64,000 bases of DNA from Salipaludibacillus agaradhaerens (GCF_002019735.1 NZ_KV917378.1:1762869-1826868); one strand, 5' to 3'; numbered from the stretch's first letter, positions 49,242 to 57,252 are shown. The notes: generated from the letters alone by a model not told the origin. A program made the numbers and translations.

Positions 49242-49300
49242 TATGATTATTCAGCAGCCCCTATTTAGTCGATTTATTTAATAAATGATTGGAGGATATT

Positions 49301-50197
49301 ATGAACGTAAAAATGAATCACCGATTACAAGCTTATTTTGACCGCCACCAAAATCATGCCAGATTACTGATCACCTGCTTAGATCAACCAGGTATCGTGG
49401 CTGCTGTGTCAAAATTTTTATACGATAGAAAAGCGAATATTGTACAATCTGACCAATATACAACCGACCCTGAAGGCGGACAATTTTTTATGCGGGTCGC
49501 ATTCGACATGCCTGAGATGAAAGATTATGAGGACACATTAGTAAGAGAATTCGAGGAAGTAGCTAACACGTTTAAGATGGAATGGCGGCTTTCCTTTGCC
49601 GACCAGTTAAAAAGAATGGCTATTTTTGTTTCCAAACAAGAACATTGTCTCCTTGAGTTATTATGGCAATTACAATCCGGAGATCTTACTGCTGAAGTCC
49701 CAATGGTCATTAGTAATCACCCAGACCATCGGGAACTAGTAGAGTCATTCAATATTCCTTTTTATCACATTCCCGTGACAAAGGAGACCAAAAAAGAAGC
49801 AGAACAAGAACAGCTTGCTCTTTTGAAGGATAAAGTGGATGTTATTGTCTTAGCGCGTTATATGCAGATCCTTTCACCGGAGTTTGTCGCTCATTATCCA
49901 GGGAAAATCATCAACATCCATCACTCATTTCTCCCTGCTTTTGTTGGGGCGAAGCCTTATGAACGAGCATACGAGCGAGGCGTTAAATTGATTGGTGCCA
50001 CCTCCCATTACGTTACGAATGATCTGGACGAAGGGCCAATTATTGAACAAGATGTCCATCGCGTTAATCACCGCTACCACGTGGATGACTTAAAACGTAT
50101 CGGCGGTCATATTGAACGATCTGTCTTAGCCCGAGCTGTAGGATGGCATCTGGAAGATCGTATTATTGCCCATAACAATAAAACCGTTGTTTTTTAA
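49301..50197 (+). CDS. purU: Formyltetrahydrofolate deformylase PurU
   Basis: A 298-residue PurU. An N-terminal ACT domain (ARLLITCLDQPGIVAAVSKF, about 15-95) precedes the formyltransferase-fold catalytic domain with the catalytic Asn-His-Asp set: NIHHSFLPAFVGAKPY and, later, DLDEGPIIEQD. It hydrolyses 10-formyl-THF to formate and THF. GGAGG precedes ATG 49301. It has a long structured leader. In B. subtilis it is not between pcrB and yerC, so it has been placed in this otherwise conserved block. Confidence 0.95.
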   Translation: MNVKMNHRLQAYFDRHQNHARLLITCLDQPGIVAAVSKFLYDRKANIVQSDQYTTDPEGGQFFMRVAFDMPEMKDYEDTLVREFEEVANTFKMEWRLSFADQLKRMAIFVSKQEHCLLELLWQLQSGDLTAEVPMVISNHPDHRELVESFNIPFYHIPVTKETKKEAEQEQLALLKDKVDVIVLARYMQILSPEFVAHYPGKIINIHHSFLPAFVGAKPYERAYERGVKLIGATSHYVTNDLDEGPIIEQDVHRVNHRYHVDDLKRIGGHIERSVLARAVGWHLEDRIIAHNNKTVVF

Positions 50198-50205
50198 TGA
50201 CATTA

Positions 50206-50242
50206 GGGCGGGAATGAGTTCCCGCCTCATTATCGTTTTATC
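50206..50242 (+). terminator. Rho-independent terminator
   Basis: GGCGGGAA pairs with TTCCCGCC (loop TGAG, 50207-50226), followed by TCATTATCGTTTTATC, 9 bp after the purU stop. Confidence 0.75.
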
Positions 50243-50255
50243 AGCAATTCCTATG

Positions 50256-50362
50256 TTGGTCCACTTTAGGTCGGCTTTCTCACCTTGGGGTCAGAGGCCA
50301 CTTTGGGGCTGCTCAAGGATCATTTTTGGGTTAGCTTCTTACCACGGGTCAAGGACCAAATT
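50256..50362 (+). repeat. Degenerate array of GGTCCACTTTNGG / GCTTCTNACCNNGGG units
   Basis: About six alternating units in tandem: GGTCCACTTTAGG, TCGGCTTTCTCACCTTGGG, GTCAGAGGCCACTTTGGGG, CTGCTCAAGGATCATTTTTGGG, TTAGCTTCTTACCACGGG and TCAAGGACC. They recur every 18-22 bp with several changes. It lies immediately before the CAGCA array and has no coding potential. Confidence 0.5.
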
Positions 50363-50401
50363 TGTTTTTTGATTCTCATTTAATTTTAGGAGCTTATCTG
50401 A

Positions 50402-50605
50402 TTTTCAGCAATCATCCCTAGTTTTTCAGCATTAACTCTGCTTTTTTACGCAACGCCACTCTTATTTTCAGCAACTCCGCCTTGTTTCAGCATTAACCTC
50501 TCGTTTTCACCCAACACTATCCGGAGTTTCAGCAATCACCCTTAGTTTTTCAGCACTACCTCTACTTTTTTACGCAACGTTGGCTTTATTCTCAGCAGTC
50601 TTTCA
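50402..50605 (+). repeat. CAGCA/ACGCA array, left of the NERD gene
   Basis: About ten direct units of 19-23 bp. Most have T-run plus CAGCA (starts near 50402, 50422, 50465, 50485, 50527, 50546, 50589); every third reads T-run plus ACGCA or CACCCA (near 50442, 50504, 50566). The 93 bp from 50464 to 50556 match 51764-51856 with three mismatches. Units are too short and variable for CRISPR repeats. Confidence 0.7.
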
Positions 50606-50688
50606 TTAACTTTGAAATTTCTCTCCCATATAAAAAAAGGAATTTACTACCTTATTGTCGAATAGTCATTTGAAAAGGAGGTATTTTA

Positions 50689-51672
50689 TTGATTTCTAAA
50701 CCACGTACGATCCCCGTACCACTTCTTCAACTTGATTCTTTGCTTCGACGTCTCCCACCTTCTCATCCTAAAACCTCTACAGTTGCAGAAATGTTAGCGA
50801 AGTATAAAAAAGGCTATCGAGGTGAATTAGCTCTTGATTATTATCTTGACTATTTAGAATTAGACACCTGCTTCATCATCAATGATCTTAGATTACCAGA
50901 CGGAATGAGCCGTTTTTTTCAGTTAGATACATTGCTCCTTACACCAACTTTTTTTTGCATTTTTGAAATTAAGAATCTCTCTGGAGTTCTGTCCTTTGAC
51001 ACATCACTTAACCAAATGAGACGGACTATCCACGGTGAAACTGAAGGGTATCTTGATCCTATATCTCAAGTACAAATGCAGCATGTTCATCTACGTCGTT
51101 TGCTCAAAAAGTACAGGTTCCCTCAAATTACTATCAACCCTTTTGTTGTTATCAGTCATCCTACTACAATTATAGAGAATAGGAATTCCTCTGTTTTACA
51201 CGCTCATGCAGTACTCGCCACAATAAGTGAATTAGGAAAAGAATCCTCTAAACATCCTCTTCAATTCAATATGCTTCATGATTTAAATAAAAAATTATTA
51301 GAATTACATGTACCAAAAAGATTGGATGTTTTAAAAGAATTTAATATTGATAAAAATGAATTGATCTTCGGCGTCAGATGTGAGAAGTGTCGTGAATATG
51401 GTATGCGGAGGCACTACGCAGTGTGGATTTGTGACTTTTGCGGATATCAATCAAGACTTGCGCATTTACTGGCATTAGAGGATTATTCATTGTTAATTAA
51501 CAACGTCATTACAAATAAACATGCACGCATTTTTTTGAAGGTAGATTCAAGGAATGCGATTACTTATTTATTCAAAACGATGAATGTCCAGCTGATAGGA
51601 AAGTATAATTATAGTGCTTATCGCCTTCCATTTGACTATTCGTACTCTAGGAAAGGACTATTTCAGTATTAA
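50689..51672 (+). CDS. NERD domain protein with C-terminal zinc finger
   Basis: A 327-residue protein. The NERD (nuclease-related) core is at about 40-140 with GYRGELALDYYL (Glu46), FQLDTLLLT (Asp80) and FEIKNLSGV (Glu93, Lys95), the PD-(D/E)xK-like set. A C4 zinc finger follows: VRCEKCREYG and IWICDFCGYQ (about 230-252). It resembles nucleases that process DNA, but activity is unproven. TTG start with AAAGGAGGT upstream. It lies between two CAGCA arrays, and its stop TAA falls within the first unit of the right array. Confidence 0.78.
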   Translation: MISKPRTIPVPLLQLDSLLRRLPPSHPKTSTVAEMLAKYKKGYRGELALDYYLDYLELDTCFIINDLRLPDGMSRFFQLDTLLLTPTFFCIFEIKNLSGVLSFDTSLNQMRRTIHGETEGYLDPISQVQMQHVHLRRLLKKYRFPQITINPFVVISHPTTIIENRNSSVLHAHAVLATISELGKESSKHPLQFNMLHDLNKKLLELHVPKRLDVLKEFNIDKNELIFGVRCEKCREYGMRRHYAVWICDFCGYQSRLAHLLALEDYSLLINNVITNKHARIFLKVDSRNAITYLFKTMNVQLIGKYNYSAYRLPFDYSYSRKGLFQY

Positions 51673-51910
51673 CCTCTTGATTTTCAGCAACAACCCTATT
51701 TTTTTACGCTACTTCGCCTTGATTTTCAGCAACAACCTTTATTTTTCACGCAGCTTCTCCCTGATTTTCAGCAACTCTGCCTTGTTTCAGCATTAACCCC
51801 TCGTTTTCACGCAACACTATCCGGAGTTTCAGCAATCACCCTTAGTTTTTCAGCAAACCTCTACTTTTTCACGCACTTCCGCTCTGATTTTCAGCAATAA
51901 TCCGTCATTT
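51661..51910 (+). repeat. CAGCA/ACGCA array, right of the NERD gene
   Basis: About eleven units in the same pattern as the left array: TTTTCAGCA near 51681, 51722, 51765, 51827; T-run plus ACGCA/CACGCA near 51701, 51743 and 51804. The first unit (TTTCAGTATTAACC, from 51661) is within the NERD reading frame and supplies its stop. 51764-51856 is a near copy of 50464-50556, exactly 1300 bp away. Confidence 0.7.
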
Positions 51911-51944
51911 CTCCCCCCTATTTTCCATCATGTCATTCCAAAAT

Positions 51945-51975
51945 AAAAAGACCTGGATGCGACCAGATCTTTAAG
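51945..51975 (-). terminator. Rho-independent terminator
   Basis: On the minus strand AGATCTGGTC-GCAT-CCAGGTCT forms a stem followed by TTTTATTTT, right after the yerC stop. Confidence 0.75.
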
Positions 51976-51977
51976 AA

Positions 51978-52283
51978 TTATTCCTTTTCTTCAGCTACTC
52001 GGTCCAAGGCAAATTTGTAACCGTCATTCCCGTAGTTGATACAGCGCTTAACTCTTGAGATTGTAGCAGTGCTGGCACCGGTGTCTTTCTCAATACGTTG
52101 GTATGTGTCGCCTTCCATGAGCATACGTGCAACTTCCAGCCGCTGAGCGAGGGACTGTATTTCGTTCATCGTACAGAGGTCATCAAAAAATGTATAGCAC
52201 TCCTCTACATCTTTTAGACTTAATATGGCTTTAAAAAGTTGGTCTAATTCTTTTCCTCTTAATTTATCAATTTGCATGGTCAT
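51978..52283 (-). CDS. yerC: YerC/YecD family TrpR-like DNA-binding protein
   Basis: A 101-residue member of the YerC/YecD family (TrpR-superfamily helix-turn-helix). DLCTMNEIQSLAQRLEVARML and the recognition stretch YQRIEKDTGASTATISRVKR (about 62-81) give DNA-binding potential; targets are unknown. AAAGGATGAAAC precedes the ATG at 52283. Gene order yerA-yerB-yerC matches B. subtilis, with 18 bp to yerB. Confidence 0.9.
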   Translation of the reverse strand: MTMQIDKLRGKELDQLFKAILSLKDVEECYTFFDDLCTMNEIQSLAQRLEVARMLMEGDTYQRIEKDTGASTATISRVKRCINYGNDGYKFALDRVAEEKE

Positions 52284-52301
52284 GTTTCATCCTTTCTTCG
52301 A

Positions 52302-53348
52302 TCATGGTGCAGAATGATACGACACATCGCCGATATCTTCCACGAAGTTAATCCACGTTTGTCCCGGCAAAAAGTTTAATGGCTCTCCATCTTTAAAAGG
52401 TAAAATGACGCCGTCTACATTTTTCCATTCTGCTTCGATTGCTTGTCCATTCTGAATCAAATAGGCAGCACCACCAGATTCAATATTAATGTGTCGCCGT
52501 CCTTGGTCATCAATCACTTGGTGAGAAGCAGCTACCACAAAAATATTTTTAGGTGCTACTGGTTCTCCTGTATCCAGATCATCGACTCGTTGGCCACCAA
52601 CTGAACGTATGTAACGTTTTGTTTGTTCGTCATAATCAAATAATACATTATTAGATGTGCTGTTGTAATCTATTAACACTTCTAACGCGTCTTCACTAGC
52701 CTCGGCATGACTTGTTTCATCAGAAAATGGCAACTCAGGAGGTTCTCGATCTGTCATCGTTAAGCCTACATCGGCCGCTGCATCCACCAATTGACTATAA
52801 GAAGTATACATGTTGTGGGGAGCTGATCGCTCAGACCATCTTGTAAAAAAGCTCCCATCATAATTTAAGGCGTTGATGTGAGGATACCCTTGCTGAGCTA
52901 TAAGCTCCAATGCTCCCGGGCTACCGCCAGCTGAAGCATAAATAGCGTCATATCCGTTGTTTAAATGAACATAATAATTTCTAGCACTTCTAACAGGACC
53001 TATTCGCTCAGGCTGTTGACTGTGAAACAGCGACAGCAACCGGGTGATGTGACCTTCTGATAAGACTTCATAAACCACATCGGCTTGATACAGTCCAGAT
53101 TGCGGCCTAGCCGATTGTGAATTTTCAATCATGATACCGATTGCACGTTGGTCCACATCTTCACTCGTCTTTATGCCGGTAAGCGGAAACACATTATTGG
53201 CGTTTGATTCTTCCGCATGGGCAGCCTGCTCAGAACCATTGTTCTCTGAAGTCCTGTTGACTTCCGAATTTCCTTCACTGTTATTAGAGCTACAGCCAAC
53301 GGTTAATAGCGCTAACATTATTAAACATCCAATTGTTTGTGTTTTCAT
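52302..53348 (-). CDS. yerB: DUF3048 lipoprotein (YerB)
   Basis: A 348-residue lipoprotein: a short signal peptide ends in LTVGC (lipobox), a Ser/Asn/Glu-rich linker follows (to about 55), then a DUF3048 domain with IMIENSQSARPQSGLYQADVV and FFTRWSERSAPHNMYTS, and a C-terminal DUF3048_C region ending LNFLPGQTWINFVED. Function unknown. It precedes yerC, as in B. subtilis. Confidence 0.9.
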   Translation of the reverse strand: MKTQTIGCLIMLALLTVGCSSNNSEGNSEVNRTSENNGSEQAAHAEESNANNVFPLTGIKTSEDVDQRAIGIMIENSQSARPQSGLYQADVVYEVLSEGHITRLLSLFHSQQPERIGPVRSARNYYVHLNNGYDAIYASAGGSPGALELIAQQGYPHINALNYDGSFFTRWSERSAPHNMYTSYSQLVDAAADVGLTMTDREPPELPFSDETSHAEASEDALEVLIDYNSTSNNVLFDYDEQTKRYIRSVGGQRVDDLDTGEPVAPKNIFVVAASHQVIDDQGRRHINIESGGAAYLIQNGQAIEAEWKNVDGVILPFKDGEPLNFLPGQTWINFVEDIGDVSYHSAP

Positions 53349-53385
53349 TATAAATTATCCTTTCGTCTCTCTACACTTCTCTAGT

Positions 53386-55134
53386 TTAACGCATAATTGA
53401 AGGAAAGAGTACCCTTTTCTTTTTAACGTCAAAGATTCCTTTTTGTGTGATTCTAACATACGGCAAGTGTGTTGCAGAAAAAAACAGCAGGCTATAGATG
53501 GGATCCTCAAATAGATAACCTCTCTCTTTTAGCGCATTTTTCAGCTTAACTTCCTCATCTGCTAAGCCATTGTCGATTGTCAAATGAGACATCATCCCAC
53601 CAAGCGGTAGTGTTATGGAAGCAGCTACCTTATCGCGATCAATTAACGTGATACCTCCCTTTTGTTTTTTCAATTGTTCGAAGGCATCCAAGAGTCCTTG
53701 TTTGCTTTTTCCTATAAGGATAATATCACCTGATGATGAAAATGAACTGGCAAAGCCATATAGATTATTGGCAAATCCTTTAATTAACGTTGCTACTAGC
53801 CAACCACCATGTCGGTCACACAACATCATAAAATTTTCATCTGAATGAGGCGGCAATTCTTCTCTCGTTAAATCAGTCTGAATCTGATAAGGGGTCATAA
53901 TCACATTATTTGTCATTTTCAAACCTAAAGGCATTGAGAAATGAAAATCTTGCCTTGTAAGTTCCCAGCTTAGTTCTAGGGGAGAAAAACCATAATTTCC
54001 CCAATCAATATTTGTATCAGGAAAACAAGGCTTATTGTCTCTACGGACCCACGTTCCTTTTGCTAAAACATCGCTTGGAAGGGCGTTCTCTTTAGTGGAC
54101 AATACATTAATATTAGCAGATCTACCTGGAGCAATCACCCCCATCACATCTTCCATGTGATAGTGCCTTGCTACATTTAGTGTCACCATATTTACTGCTT
54201 CAATAAAAGGAACACCTTCTTTTACAGCTAATGAAATTAAGCGATCCATCATGCCATCTATTAAAAAATGTGGTGGGGCGCCATCTGTTGTCATCATAAG
54301 GTGGTCATAATGGCAAAAGTGTTGTTCGTGAAGTTCTCTTAAGATATGAGGTAAGTCCGGTCTAATGGATGAATAACGTAATGAAGCTCGCATTCCGGCA
54401 TCTAGCCGCTTGAGTATATCTTCTCCACTCATACTTTCATGGTCCGCACCGACACCCATCATCACCATCTGACTTAATGTTTTTTCTCCGGCTCCTGGCA
54501 AATGGCCCTCAATTGGTTTCCGTGCGTTTTTCGTTTCAAGCATCCAATGAAGCATTTGATCGTCTCCACTCAGCACACGAGGCCAACCTGTTAATTCTCC
54601 ACCTTGCACAACATAAGGGTGATCGATCCAAGTCTTTAAATGTGAGTATAAAAAAACATCATTGCCATTTTTTAATTCTGTCTGGCTGTCGTACCTTGCC
54701 CACCATAGCATAGTTGCAGGGGTCTGCTGCATGTCATCTAAAAACGTAAGCGCTTTCTTTTTGTCCAAACAGAAAAAGAAAGGCATATTGTCATTGATAA
54801 GTGTGGTTGTTCCTCTTTCAGATGCATATTTGGCCAATGTGAGGGGATGATATAACTGAAACGGATGAGCATGATGTTCAATATATCCTGGAACAGCCCA
54901 TTTATCCGTGGCGTCAAAAATGTCTGTGCCTCCCATATTTTCAGGCATGCCTTTACCAGTATAAATGATGCGATCTTGGTATATCCACACATTCCCACTC
55001 ATCCAGCTTTTTCGATAGCTATTTAAGTAAGTTGCATTTTTAATGACAAGAGTGGGAGCTATTTCTCCTCTCACAACAGCTTGATGTTCACGTATCTGTT
55101 TTTTAGTCCAGTAATGTAAATATCCTTTTACCAT
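53386..55134 (-). CDS. yerA: Adenine deaminase family amidohydrolase (YerA)
   Basis: A 582-residue member of the adenine deaminase family. Metal ligands lie in YIEHHAHPFQ, EGHLPGAG and MTTDGAPPHF, with the C-terminal adenine-deaminase-like domain (DGLFD-type region DFHFSMPLGLKM, ALKERGYLFEDPIYSLLF). B. subtilis YerA is a related amidohydrolase of uncertain substrate; canonical adenine deaminase is a separate gene (adeC). TTGGTGATAAT precedes ATG 55134. First gene of the yerA-yerB-yerC cluster. Confidence 0.88.
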   Translation of the reverse strand: MVKGYLHYWTKKQIREHQAVVRGEIAPTLVIKNATYLNSYRKSWMSGNVWIYQDRIIYTGKGMPENMGGTDIFDATDKWAVPGYIEHHAHPFQLYHPLTLAKYASERGTTTLINDNMPFFFCLDKKKALTFLDDMQQTPATMLWWARYDSQTELKNGNDVFLYSHLKTWIDHPYVVQGGELTGWPRVLSGDDQMLHWMLETKNARKPIEGHLPGAGEKTLSQMVMMGVGADHESMSGEDILKRLDAGMRASLRYSSIRPDLPHILRELHEQHFCHYDHLMMTTDGAPPHFLIDGMMDRLISLAVKEGVPFIEAVNMVTLNVARHYHMEDVMGVIAPGRSANINVLSTKENALPSDVLAKGTWVRRDNKPCFPDTNIDWGNYGFSPLELSWELTRQDFHFSMPLGLKMTNNVIMTPYQIQTDLTREELPPHSDENFMMLCDRHGGWLVATLIKGFANNLYGFASSFSSSGDIILIGKSKQGLLDAFEQLKKQKGGITLIDRDKVAASITLPLGGMMSHLTIDNGLADEEVKLKNALKERGYLFEDPIYSLLFFSATHLPYVRITQKGIFDVKKKRVLFPSIMR

Positions 55135-55299
55135 ATTATCACCAACTGATCTTAGGATTATTTATAATGTTGAGTCTTTCACAATGGTACGCTAAAAATT
55201 GAAACGGCAACAAAGTAACCGTTTACATTATCGTAACATATTTTCCCTTTAGTGAGGTAAGGATATTATTACATTTTCATTAAACGAAGGAGGATCACA

Positions 55300-55557
55300 A
55301 TGTTTAGACCGAATATTGGAACACTTAATGCGCTAATTAGAATCACTTTTGGACTAACACTAGTCAGTTGGGGAGCTGCTGCCTTAGCTAAGCCAACGTA
55401 CAGACGACAATCATCACCCTTAATGAGTGTTATCTTTGGATCAATGTCCGTCGCAGAAGGTATTACCCGATTTTGCCCATTTGTCTACATGTACGAAGGA
55501 TATACAAAAGAGATGGATGACTTTGAGGAAGATTTTTCTCCTGTCAATCCCTCATAG
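55300..55557 (+). CDS. DUF2892 domain membrane protein
   Basis: An 85-residue DUF2892 protein: NIGTLNALIRITFGLTLVSW is the first membrane segment and SSPLMSVIFGSMSVAEG the second, with an acidic tail (MDDFEEDFSP). The family is of unknown function. AAGGAGGATC lies before the ATG. It is followed 12 bp later by a 50-residue membrane peptide gene, whose ribosome binding site overlaps this stop. Confidence 0.8.
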   Translation: MFRPNIGTLNALIRITFGLTLVSWGAAALAKPTYRRQSSPLMSVIFGSMSVAEGITRFCPFVYMYEGYTKEMDDFEEDFSPVNPS

Positions 55558-55569
55558 GAGTTTTTCATT

Positions 55570-55722
55570 ATGCAATGGGAATTCGCCCTTGACACACTGT
55601 TTTTGTTCTTTTTCTTTTTTGGTAGTTTAGTGTTCGGCGTCTATTTTTGGCTGAAGCTAAACAAAAAGCGCAAATTGTCAGAAGATCACGGTGTGCGGGA
55701 TGAAGTATTAAAAAAGAAGTAA
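55570..55722 (+). CDS. Small 50-residue single-pass membrane protein
   Basis: An overlooked short gene: ATG 55570 to TAA 55722. AGGAG at 55555-55559, overlapping the DUF2892 stop, is 10 nt upstream. The product starts MQWEFALDTLFLFFFFF and continues through one membrane segment (about 8-28), then a basic region KLNKKRKLSED. It is a convincing partner of the DUF2892 gene in one transcript. I do not recognise a family. Confidence 0.65.
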   Translation: MQWEFALDTLFLFFFFFGSLVFGVYFWLKLNKKRKLSEDHGVRDEVLKKK

Positions 55723-55754
55723 CGCAGTTTATTCATGAGTTACTATGTCATTCT

Positions 55755-55791
55755 AAAAAACGAGACAGGACTAATTCCTCGTCTCGTTTTG
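55755..55791 (+). terminator. Rho-independent terminator
   Basis: ACGAGAC-AGG pairs with CCT-GTCTCGT (with bulges), followed by TTTGTC. It closes the DUF2892/small-peptide operon. Confidence 0.75.
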
Positions 55792-55929
55792 TCATATTTA
55801 GCCTATTAAGGAGTTTGTTTTTAACCATGAGGAGACCTTCCCTCTTTTTTGTCTTCAACATTTTGACTTAATTTAATTATACGAATAACTATTAAGTTGA
55901 ACTAATTTATAATACATACACACCTATAA

Positions 55930-56062
55930 AAAGAGAATCATACAGTGATTTTCTGCTCCAGACAGTCGCTTTCCCGCAGGTTCTCCTTCAGCTAAATAAT
56001 GGGATAGACCCTTTCGCATCATTGCTTCTTCAGACGCTCCTGGTTCTCCGGGAGTCACCGTC
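55930..56062 (-). repeat. Dispersed repeat family 3 (copy in minus orientation)
   Basis: Contains CAGTGATTTTCTGCTCCAGACAG, GCTTTCCCGCAGG, CTTCTTCAGACGCTC and, at its end, TCTCCGGGAGTCACCGTC. Read on the minus strand this gives GACGGTGACTCCCGGAGAACC, matching the start of the 35231 copy. Confidence 0.5.
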
Positions 56063-56069
56063 TTTTTTA

Positions 56070-56204
56070 ATCACATATAAGCACTCCCGGCTAATATAGA
56101 GAGGAGAGCTAACTCAATTGAGGCGGGAGATTCGAACGTTAATGTCCTGATTCACTCTCAACTACTAGTAAGTGAAAAAAGACGAAAAGGGCCACTGATT
56201 GAAG
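56070..56204 (-). repeat. Dispersed intergenic repeat, family 2, copy C
   Basis: On the minus strand: CTTCAATCAGTGGCCC, GAGTGAATCAGGACATTAACG, CTCCCGCCTCAATTGAG, TAGCTCTCCTCTCTATATTA and CGGGAGTGCTTATATGTGAT. It aligns with copies A and B. Copies B and C confirm the shared AGTGAATCAGGA core. The gap 55723-56270 holds no gene. Confidence 0.6.
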
Positions 56205-56270
56205 GGCCGCTTTATCATTGATTAGTTTTTTAAGATAAAAATTTAACTGTGAAAGTCAGTCAGTTGACTA

Positions 56271-57104
56271 TTATATTAGCCAATGATCAGGTTTATTTAA
56301 CGATGATGGCAACTTAGTATGCTTATTTCCCTTAGCTGAATTTATTTGAGCCTGAGTAAGAAATAGACTTCCGGTTAGATTGGCACCTCGTATATCAGCA
56401 TCTCGCATGTCCGCACCAATTAAGTCAGTATAACTTAAATCCGCGTCTCTCAAGTCGGCCGCAATAAGTAAAGCCCCTCTTAGATCACGCCCACAAAGAT
56501 TCTCTCTCCTTAAATTAGCACCGATGAAATCACTTACTCTCTTCTGTTTCGTCTCTTTTATTATTTTTTCTTTTCTTACTAATTCACTTGTTTTTAAAAG
56601 GAATTCATTCACTTTCACTCTATGACGTTGAACATCAAGAGTAAGTATAACAGTCCCTTTAAGATTAGTGAGACGTACTGTATCCTTAAACAGCTTCTTT
56701 AAGTCATGATGAAGAGGTTGCGCTTCTTCTCTACAAAGTGCTTCATCTATGTAGTAAAGCATTTCATATAGTTGTTGCATAATCGGAAAAACCAGAAACA
56801 TTTCTTTAGCTAATTCTGAATTAGTTCGCCAATCGATCCCATTATAAGTGAATTGTGAGACTTTTTGACCCGCTCCATAGCATTCATATACCGAACAGCC
56901 ACGAAATCCCTTTGATCTTAAATTGTTGTGAATGCCACAACGAAAATCTGTCCCCAAATTTTCACAAGGCACTCCGCTATCTTTATTACATGGAAAATCT
57001 GCTGACTTTGCATAAGGTAAGGCTACACAACACAAGCCAAAACAGCTTGTACAATCAGCACCCATATTTGTTGAGGGGTAATGTGACATGATGATGTTAG
57101 ACAA
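56271..57104 (-). CDS. Pentapeptide-repeat protein with cysteine-rich N-terminal domain
   Basis: A 277-residue protein. The N-terminal 80 residues hold a dense cysteine cluster (DCTSCFGLCC, then FPCNKDSG, VPCENLG, FRCGIH and RGCSVYEC), a probable metal or redox site. A helical middle follows, and the C-terminal 90 residues are pentapeptide repeats, A(D/N)LxxADL type (RGALLIAADLRDADLSY), forming a right-handed beta-helix. The joined architecture is known in Bacillaceae but has no assigned function. TTG 57104, 9 nt after AAGGAA, is my start; a GTG at 57113 is too close to that site. Confidence 0.78.
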   Translation of the reverse strand: MSNIIMSHYPSTNMGADCTSCFGLCCVALPYAKSADFPCNKDSGVPCENLGTDFRCGIHNNLRSKGFRGCSVYECYGAGQKVSQFTYNGIDWRTNSELAKEMFLVFPIMQQLYEMLYYIDEALCREEAQPLHHDLKKLFKDTVRLTNLKGTVILTLDVQRHRVKVNEFLLKTSELVRKEKIIKETKQKRVSDFIGANLRRENLCGRDLRGALLIAADLRDADLSYTDLIGADMRDADIRGANLTGSLFLTQAQINSAKGNKHTKLPSSLNKPDHWLI

Positions 57105-57189
57105 CCGGTCCACTTCCTTGAAAAATACTTTAACTACTATACTTCATTTTATTATACATATAGAAAGTAATATCTCAACTGTTAAAGCC

Positions 57190-57222
57190 CTCTCCTAATG
57201 CGGTTATCTGTGATAAATTATT
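57190..57222 (+). repeat. Fragment of dispersed repeat family 2
   Basis: GCCCTCTCCTAATGCGGTTATCTGTGATAAA is the tail of the family-2 repeat with the body missing. Confidence 0.4.
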
Positions 57223-57252
57223 ATTGTATAGTTATTTCCGAACGTTATAAGT

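Noticed and set aside
49200-49260. T-box antiterminator upstream of purU (CAGTGGTACC)
   Set aside because: The TGGTACC word is present but the T-box consensus AGGGTGGNACCGCG, specifier loop and following terminator are missing.
51614-51796. Plus-strand ORF with repeated LIFSNN peptides after the NERD gene
   Set aside because: The peptide repeat is a translation of the CAGCA DNA array; no ribosome binding site and no other coding signal.
50402-51910. CRISPR array on either side of the NERD gene
   Set aside because: The repeated core is only 8-10 bp, the intervals are 10-13 bp and partly conserved between copies, and no cas genes are present. It is a short-unit tandem array, not CRISPR.
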